Source: Selaginella moellendorffii
Taxonomy: Eukaryota > Streptophyta > Lycopodiopsida > Selaginellales > Selaginellaceae
Reading direction: 5' to 3'
Length of the DNA: 63,747 bases
Assembly (NCBI RefSeq): GCF_000143415.4
Contig: NW_003314303.1
Location: 378,467-442,213 of the forward strand
Made by a program: the position numbers and the translations under genes. The notes beneath the pieces are model-generated. The model had not been told where the DNA came from. It worked only from the letters and a program-made list of their open reading frames with translations, and made no database searches. Shown piece after piece: positions 56,202 to 63,747 of this stretch (its first letter is position 1; every line of letters begins with the position of its first letter).

Positions 56202-58192
56202 TCTTTACTTCGTCTTTATATATAACCAAGATTACCTTTTCGTAAACCATGGTTATCATCAAAATAAGATCCGAATATTCACACATAAAATCCGGTTGGA
56301 CTATTCAAAGGATAGAGTGGGGTTATAAATCTTTGCACTCCTAGATGCAGTTGTGTTGATTGAGGGGTGTTTAAGAAGTGAGGAGATCTCCAGCTGAAAG
56401 TAACAAGCATTAAAAAAGTTGTAACAAAATGAAACTAAATCTTACCATTCTTGATATTTACACAACTGTCAATCTCCAACTGTTTGTAACTGCCCTCACA
56501 TGTCGTTTTATATATATATTCCGTTTTCAGAATTCTTGTGTATGAATTGCTGAGCTTGCATCGGTCAGGAAAGGCAGGGATTTGCATTGGACTGGAAGAC
56601 AGCAATCTAAACAAAACACGCAAGCATGCGCACAAACAGTGTTGTGGGGGCGGCAAACGCAAATCAATCGATTCAATGAAAACCCTTCAAGCATCATCCG
56701 GTCTTTAATAATTCATTCCAATGTGACAAATCCCGCGAAGATGTACACATCGCTCCACATATTCTAGCCTAAACGCACTTATGCTCTTGATTCTATCTGT
56801 CCGTGGAACGTGGGAAACTTCAGTGTGTGTTTGGATGGAACTCCCTGGCGCTTTGCAAATTGCCAGAAAGGCTGCCAATACAAATAAAAAAGTAGGATGT
56901 TGATAGAGTGAAAATGAGTGCTGCCATGCAATGCAATGCTCATGACAACCTTGTGTGTTAGCGATTATTATTCCCTTGCCTTCCATTCTTCCCAAATCAC
57001 AATTCTTTTCAATCTCGCAAAATCTCTCAATCCATTCTTTCCATCCCCCAAGTTGGTACAAAAGCAAAGATTCCCCCCTTTCCATTCTCTCCTTTATTTT
57101 TTGTTGCTTGTCACCGACTGTGTGACAATAGTATGAAGAGATATCGAAAAAATAGCTTGGGGATTGGTCCCGTGGACCCATGGGCGGTGCCGGCGGCCCC
57201 ACCAACACGGTCCTCCCTGTCAGCATTGCTGACGTGTGACGGGGTCGACTGTTTCCTTTCGTCTCAGGCGCTTTCCAGTTGGGGCATATAGTTGTGCCCA
57301 TCAACCTTTTCTTTAAATCAAAAGCGCGATTTCATACTAGAAAATAATTTCATGGTTTCTAAAGTGATAGTTTGCGATTCCATGGGCTGGAAATGCAAAG
57401 ATTCCACATGGTTTTAGAGGTTTTTGTAGAGATGAGGTGGATTAGGTTAGCAGACATTTTGGGTGCGAGCCTTCACATGGGGCCCTCGTGGCAATTCCAA
57501 CACGAATTCTAGTGGCCTTTCTTTTTTCTGAAAATGAGTATTATGCGCTATACAGTGACGGAATATTCGTTGTACTGGATACGATATATATATACGCCTT
57601 GCTTGAGGAGAGCTGGAGGTTTCTCTCAGTTTTTTTCATTGATCCATTGAGCGCGCTCGCGAGAGAGAAAAGGCGAGGAAGAAATCGATTAGGTTCTTCG
57701 GTGGCGAGAGAGATCCGGTAGCTCTCGCTTTGGATCGTTGGTCAAAGTTGTGAAGTGGTCGAAGGGAGTTTATGTGCATTCTTCCTGTTGGTTTTGGTCC
57801 GTCTGTGTGGTGGAGTGTATCGTCTGTGCTCTGCATTTTTTAGGAGCCAGGTCTATCTTGATCCACCGCTGGAAATTCTTTGATCCGCGATTGCGCTGCC
57901 TCGAGGCATCGCTCGCGCCAGTTTTGCTTTTTGCATATATCTTTCTTTCCCTCCTGGGATTGTTTGACAGACCCCGGGGTTTTGCGTTTCGATTTTGTGC
58001 ATAGTCGCGTCGAGAGGGATAAAGCTTCCAAGAAAATCGAAAAAAGAAAACATTTCGCCTGCGTGAGATTGATAGTGAGTCTGAGATCGATTTCGATCGA
58101 ATCGATCCAAGTCCAGTATTCTAGTGTGCATAAACTCGCTCGTCCCAATCCCAATTTTGCTGTGTTGTATATTTTGCTTTGTTCTTAACATC
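56202..58192. other. Intergenic and 5' UTR of the acidic repeat gene
   Basis: No gene recognised. A TATATATATA at 57585-57594 is about 600 bp before the ATG of the next gene. The interval between them has upstream ATGs and could contain a 5' UTR intron. Confidence 0.45.
57585..57594 (+). promoter_or_regulatory. Putative TATA box of the acidic repeat gene
   Basis: An alternating TA run 30-40 bp before a pyrimidine-rich CTCAG stretch. It is the only strong TATA candidate upstream of 58193, about 600 bp away. Confidence 0.35.
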
Positions 58193-61100
58193 ATGGGGAA
58201 GTGTTCTAGCAAAGAACGTGTTGGAAAAGCAATGGTCTCCAAGATCAATGCCGTCCAGAAATCTTCGGGGGCTTCGAGCTCGAATGACAACAACAACAAC
58301 AACAACAAATCCAACACAAAGCCACAGGTATGGATCATTCGGAAAACTTCTCCTTTCTCTCATTCCTTGTGTATCTCCAGTCCATTCCAAGCTCGAGTGG
58401 TAGCACCAGGGTCCAGGTACGATCAAGCCTTAAAAGACAATTTGGTGGATTCATAAAACATACTTCCAGGACAACAATTCTCCCAAGAATGTTGGGGTGG
58501 TGGTGCCACCAATCTCCATCCCTGCCCCTCCCGCCCCGGCTGTAGGCTCAAATATCCAACGAGGAGGCCCCGGCTCGGTGTCAGACAGATTCCACGATGC
58601 ACAAGAAGAACTCCCGGACTTCCCCACGCTCGACGCCCAAGGCAACGTCCCACCCGAGGAGCACCCAACTCCAAAGATGGGCTCCTCTTACAAGCAGCCA
58701 TCCTCGTCGTCCCCAGCGTCGTCTCCCCAGGAAGTGAAAAAGATCCATTCCTACGCATACGTGGTGGCCCAAGCGCCACCATCCGCAAGTAAGTTGAGCT
58801 CGAGTTCTTCGTTTCCAGGTAAGTCGTCTAACCTCGAGGTCCTTAGCAGTAGTAATAGTAGCGCTGGTAGTTTCGGTAGAAGCCAGAGCCTTGAGACGTC
58901 TAGTAGAGCTAGCGAGACAACGTTTTCTCACACAACCACCAGAACACCATCGAAAACTCCAGAAACCGTCGTGAAGCCCGAGTTAGTTTCGACTCAAACA
59001 CCAAGTGCTAAGCCCGATCCTTACAAATCCGACTCGAAATATGCCAAGCCTGCTTCTACAACCAAGCTAGCTCCTGAATCAAAAACCAAAAGTGTTGAGA
59101 CCATGAAGCCTGCCCCGGACACCAAAGGTAAGCCCATTAGTATCAAAGGTAACAAGCCGCCTCCTCCGGTTCAAGAGAAGGCCTCACCGAAAGCCAAGTC
59201 TCCGCCTAAGGCCAAGGCTTCCCCGACGCCAGTAAGAGTTACAGAGCCTGCGATGCAAAACCGCAAAGAAGAGAAAGCTGCCGGCGTTTCTCGTCGTGGC
59301 TTTGTTCTCGAGGACTGGGAACTTGTCTCCAAAGCCACTGAAACACCGGACGACAAACAAAAGGTGAGTGACATCTTTTTCGAGATCTGCTTATATAACT
59401 TTGATGAACCAGGCATCAAGAACAGCAAATACAGAGACCACAAAAGCTGGGCCGGATAGGAAAGCAGTGGATAGTCTAGGAAAACCAGGTGGCGCGATCA
59501 GGCCTCAAGCGGGATCTGATGTATCATCAGAAAACCGAGTAGGAAAACAGGCAGCCCCCCCGGAGATTATAAAAGAACAGAAGGCCAGGGAGATCCCAGC
59601 GATGGAGAAACGTTCATCACATTCTAAAGCAGCAACAGCAAAAAAAGTCAAAGCTACACCGGAAGTGCATGTGACAGCAACTGAGCCGGGAAGTGATAAC
59701 TCCATGTCGAGCTTCAGTGGACCGTCTGATTCATCAAAAGTTGGCGAGGAAAAACAGCATGCTCAAAAGCGTGAAGCTGCTCAAGTTGGCGCTGGAACGA
59801 AGAGAAATTCGGGACAGGAGGAGCCAGTAAACATTGCGAAAGAAGTACCAGGTAATGCTACAATCAAGGATGTTACAAGGGATTTTGACAAGAAAACTCC
59901 ACAAGGAGCTCAGAACAAACGAGAAGATGATACGCCAAAGCAGGAAGCTAAGATAGATCAGATCGGCATTGGCACATCGGTAACAACTTTAGGAGAGATA
60001 CAAGAGAAACCACAAGCAATTGCCGCTCTGCGTAAGGAAGAAAAGGCACCTGTGCCACAGGAAGCGCCAATATCAGCTACAGTGGCAGATGCCACATCCA
60101 AATCAAATCTTGATGTGCCTACGGACAAAGCGCAGCACCGGGCGATAGCTCCATATGCGATAGTGAAGCGGGAAAATGATGATTCGTGCGTGGAGGAAAA
60201 GCCCGCTGACAAATTTACAATGAAATTGGAAGACAACGTAGAGAAGCCAGCCGTTTCTGAGCATGAGCTCAAGCTACCAGACAATTTTTACGGTGCTCAG
60301 ACAATTGCAGCTGCACAGAACGTACAAGTCGCGACTCCAGCAGAAATGCAAGTGCTATTGGACATATATCCTGAGACTGTGCAAAGAAATGAGGAGCAGA
60401 CTGCAAGTGACGTTTTCCTGGATCCAAAAGCCCCTGTACCTTTGGAATACTTAGCAGGACTAGTCGAACACGTCATACGTACCACAACAGAGGACCATGA
60501 AAACGTGACACCGCCCCAAATAAAGAGAAGTGCGCATCCCAACCAAGGAAAGGACAACAGAAAAGAAAGAGACGAAATGGTTTCGGAGGGCCTGCCCGTT
60601 CCCAAAGTCGTACAAGAAACATCGAAGGCCGTCGAGTTACAACAAGCCACGCCTTCAGAAGCCATGCCTGTGGTTAAAAAGAAGGCTGCAAGGGAGGCAA
60701 TACCCGAGCCTCCAGCAGCAATACCTCCAACCCCGGAAAACAAGGAAAAAGAGAGCCATGACGCAGCCAAGTTGGCTGTAGAGCATGCTGAGGCCGAGGA
60801 GAGTGATCCCAAGGCGATTGTGAAGGAGGGAGAAAAGGTGGCAGACCAAGAAATTAAGAGGTCCCCGCTGGATTCCACACACGCGACAGATTCTGTGGTG
60901 AAGGAGACAGCAGCTCCTGCCAGTGACGATTTTGCTCAGCGAGTGGCACAGGAGAAGAAAGTCAGGGAGCTACAGATTTCTGAACGTGAGCTCGAGCTGC
61001 CTGTCCCAGTAGTCTCGCAGCACGCACAGCAGCACGTCAAGGAGCAGATACAAGCTGTACTAGAGGATGCAAAGGATGCCAAGGAGGTGGAACAAGCTGA

Positions 61101-63747
61101 GCCAATAACAGCTCTAGCAGCAATGCCCGTGGCCGACGAGGTCTTGCCCGCAAAAGACAAACCTGAGAAGGCCAAGGTGGCTGTGGACGACCAGGTGGAG
61201 CATTCTGACACCCAGGAGAGTGCTCCAGAGCTGATCGTGGAGGAAGAAAAAGTGGCGGAGAGAGCCGTGCCGGATTCCACGCAGGCGATGGATCCCATGG
61301 TAGAGGACACACTGGCAGCAGCTGCCAGTCTAGACATTCCCAAACAAGTAGCAGAGGAGGTAATCAATGTCGAGGAGCAAGTTTCTGAACGTGGGCACCA
61401 GCTGCTCGTCCCAGGAGAAAAAGTCCCACAGCCCACAGGCAAGGCTGTTAAGGAGCCACATGCTGTGCCTAAGGCAGTTCCTGAGGCTGCAAAGGAGGTG
61501 GAACTGGCCGAGCCACCTGCAGCTCCAGCAGCAATGCCTGCGGTCGAGAATGTATTTCCCGCACACAACGAAATCAAGGAGGAAGAGAGCATTGAGACGG
61601 CCGACGTGGCTGTGGAAGACAAGGAGGAGAATGCTGACGACAAGGAGAGTGTTCCAGATGCGATCGTAAAGGAGGGAGAAAAGTTGGCAGAGCCAGATAT
61701 TGAGAGTCCTGTGCCAGAATACATGCATGCAACGGAACCCGTGCTGGAGACACTGCTAGCAGCCCCATCAAGAGAAGACATTCACGAGCAAGTGCCAGAG
61801 GAGGAAATCAAAGTCAAGGAGCCACAACAAGTTTCCAAACGTGAGATCAAAGAAGATGTCCAGCAGGCTGCGGACGAGGCTTTCCAAAAGACAGGCGAGC
61901 CTGAGGCCGTGCCTGAGAAAGCTGACGAGGCCGCTAAGAAAATGGAACTGGCCGAGCCAGTCGGAGCTCCAGCAGCAACGTCTGCAGTGGATGACGTTTT
62001 GCCCACACAGGACGAAATCAAGGAGGAAGGGGGCATAGAGCCAGCTGCTGTGCACGACCAGGTGGAGAATGGTCACGCCGGAGAGAGTACTCCAGACGCG
62101 ATCGTGGAGGAGGGAGAAAAGTTGATGGAGCCAGGGATCGAGAGTGCTCTGCTGGATTCCATGCATGTGGCAGATCCCGTTATGGAGGACACACAGGCAG
62201 CAGCTCCTGCTAGTGAACACATTACCAGGCAAGTGGAAGATGAAGAAATCAAAGTCGAGGAGCCACAACAACTTTCCAAACGAAAGCTGAAGCTGCCCGT
62301 CCCAATAGAAGAACTCCCACACACGACGAACGAAACCGTCCAGGAGCCAGAGGCTGTGGCTGAGGTCGTTCCCGGGCCAGAGGCCGTGCCTGCGACTGCT
62401 GAAGAACCTGACCTGGAGGTGGAAACGGCCGAGCCACTCGTAGCTCAAGTACCAACCACCACAGTGGATGCCGTCTTACCCGCACACAAGGAAATCGAGG
62501 CCGAAGAGAGCATAGAGCCGGCCGAGGGGGCTGTGGATAACCAAGTGGAGAATGTCGAGCCCAGGGAGAGTGCTTCAGTCGCGGTCCTGGAGGAGGGAGA
62601 AAAGTTTGCGGTGCCAGAGATCGAGAGTGGTGCACCGGATTCCATGCATGCGACAGATCCCATGGTGGAGGACACACAGCGAGCATCTCCTTCCAGTGAA
62701 GACATTCACGAGGTCGTGGAAGAGGAGCAAACCAAAGTCGATGTGCCACAGCAAGTTTCCGAACGCGAGGTTGAGCTCCCCATTCCAAGAGAAGAACTCC
62801 CAGAGTCGGCGAAGGAAGCCGTCCAGGAGCCACAGCCTGTGGCTGAGGCCGTTCCCGGGCCAGAGGCCGTGCCTGAGGCTGCTGAGGAACTTGCCCAGGA
62901 GGTGGAACTGGCCGAGCCACTCGTAGCTCAAGTACCAACCACCACAGTGGATGCCGTCTTACCCGCACACGAGGAAATCGAGGCCGAAGAGAGCATAGAG
63001 CCGGCCGAGGGGGCTGTGGATGACCAGGTGGAGAATGTCGAGCCCAGGGAGAGTGCTTCAGTCGCGGTCCTGGAGGAGGGAGAAAATTTGGCGGTGCCAG
63101 AGATCGAGAGTGGTGCACCGGATTCCATGCATGCGACAGATCCCATGGTGGAGGACACACAGAGAGCATCTCCTGCCAGTGAAGACATTCACGAGGTCGT
63201 GGAAGACGAGCAAACCAAAGTCGATGTGCCACAGCAAGTTTCCGAACGCGAGGTTGAGCTTCCCATTCCAGTAGAACAACTCCAAGAGTCGGCGAAGGAA
63301 GCCGTCCAGGAGCCACAGCCTGTGGCTGAGGCCGTTCCCGGGACAGAGGCCGTGCCTGAGGCTGCTGAGGAACTTGCCCAGGAGGTGGAACTGGCCGAGC
63401 CACTCGTAGCTCAAGTACCAACTGCCACAGTGGATGCCGTCTTACCCGCACACGAGGAAATCGAGGCCGAAGAGAGCATAGAGCCGGCCGAGGTGGCTGT
63501 GGATGACCAGGTGGAGAATGTCGAGCCCAGGGAGAGTGCTGCAGTCGCGGTCCTGGAGGAGGGAGAAAAGTTGGCGGTGCCAGAGATCGAGAGTGGTGCA
63601 CCAGATTCCATGCATGCGACAGATCCCATGGTGGAGGACACACAGAGAGCATCTCCTGCCAGTGAAGACATTCACAAGGTCGTGGAAGAGGAGAAAACCA
63701 AAGTCGATGTGCCACAGCGAGTTACCGAACGCGAGGTTGAGCTTCCC
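58193..63747 (+). CDS. Very large acidic repeat protein with N-myristoylation-type start (incomplete at window edge)
   Basis: Exon 1 (58193-58327) starts MGKCSSKE, a strong N-myristoylation/palmitoylation pattern (Gly2, Cys4), so membrane attachment is likely. Exon 2 (58470-59363) is Ser/Pro/Lys-rich (PPISIPAPPAPAV, PKAKSPPKAKASPTP) and ends near RRGFVLEDWELVSK. Exon 3 starts at 59414. Its frame runs to a stop near 59672, while the -1 frame is open from 59629 to the window end, over 1,370 codons. The switch coincides with an A6 run at 59641-59646, so either a one-base assembly error, a real frameshift or an unseen intron is involved. From about 60800 the protein is Glu/Val/Ala/Pro-rich with long repeats. 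No catalytic domain is seen; it looks disordered. The family is unknown. Confidence 0.65.
61990..63747 (+). repeat. 483-bp (161-codon) coding tandem repeat
   Basis: The site CCGTCTTACCCGCACAC recurs at 62471, 62954 and 63437, exactly 483 bp apart, with flanking sequence nearly identical. Diverged copies lie at about 61991, 61547 and 61132, with shorter spacing. The array reaches the window edge, so the copy number is a minimum. 483 is divisible by three and keeps the frame open. Confidence 0.92.

Noticed and set aside
60297-62448. Long Ser/Thr-rich ORFs on the minus strand (for example 60936-61781)
   Set aside because: They are antisense to the Glu/Val-rich plus frame. Ser/Thr richness is the expected complement of GAG/GCT-type codons.
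62249-63715. 488-codon open frame on the minus strand
   Set aside because: It is the shadow of the acidic repeat gene. The plus frame is open across the same span and its period and codon pattern explain the minus frame.
62471-63747. Satellite DNA
   Set aside because: The 483-bp period keeps the protein frame open and gradually diverged copies precede it, so it is a coding repeat.

Overview
The window is nuclear DNA of a land plant, and I infer a lycophyte close to Selaginella. The evidence is plant-only gene families (callose synthase, plant-type PEP carboxylase, plastid pyruvate dehydrogenase E1-beta, DUF1218, MATE/DTX, PLS-type PPR remnants), compact genes with many GT-AG introns of only about 45-80 bp, and a tRNA-Cys without a coded CCA end. 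There are no operons or bacterial signals. The species was inferred from style and protein content, not from a database match.

Region 1 (1-6250) is transposon DNA. A very AT-rich, decayed helicase/endonuclease element (Helitron/Helentron-like) is split by a 5,010-bp Ty3/gypsy LTR retrotransposon. The retrotransposon has 174-bp LTRs (4 mismatches by eye), a textbook -1 slippery heptamer at the gag/pol overlap, and two in-frame TAG stops in pol. Region 2 (6249-18,540) holds a two-exon cytochrome P450, then a gene-poor stretch of decayed kinase and PPR copies. Inside it lie two short gene models: a trypsin-like protein and an unknown coiled-coil protein. Region 3 (18,794-31,302) is gene-dense: a DUF1218 membrane protein, an EF-hand protein, a 41-exon callose synthase and a small Cys-rich DnaJ-type zinc protein.

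Region 4 (31,450-45,546) is a duplication zone. It has two intact plastid PDH E1-beta genes about 11.4 kb apart plus a decayed third copy, a displaced fragment of the neighbouring callose synthase gene, several PPR pseudogenes and two AT-rich gaps. Between the two PDH copies sit two Fic-fold genes. One has a degraded Fic motif. The other has an intact HPFRDGNGR motif and is preceded by four tandem exon-pair cassettes that can be spliced into one continuous 402-codon frame. I consider this the most unusual locus in the window.

Region 5 (45,845-63,747) holds an F-box gene with a long pyrimidine-rich intron, a MATE transporter best modelled with a GC-AG intron, tRNA-Cys(GCA) lying 96 bp upstream of and divergent from a 10-exon PEP carboxylase, a second F-box gene ending 28 bp from the PEPC stop, and the 5' part of a very large acidic repeat protein. 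That last protein starts with an N-myristoylation/palmitoylation-like signal and carries a 483-bp (161-codon) tandem repeat that runs off the window edge.

The genes are independent plant transcription units. Functional themes are plastid carbon supply (two PDH E1-beta genes, PEPC), cell-wall work (callose synthase, DUF1218) and protein regulation (F-box, Fic). No shared pathway links them. Exon coordinates were placed by eye from GT-AG signals and reading-frame continuity. Totals divisible by three are noted where I checked them.
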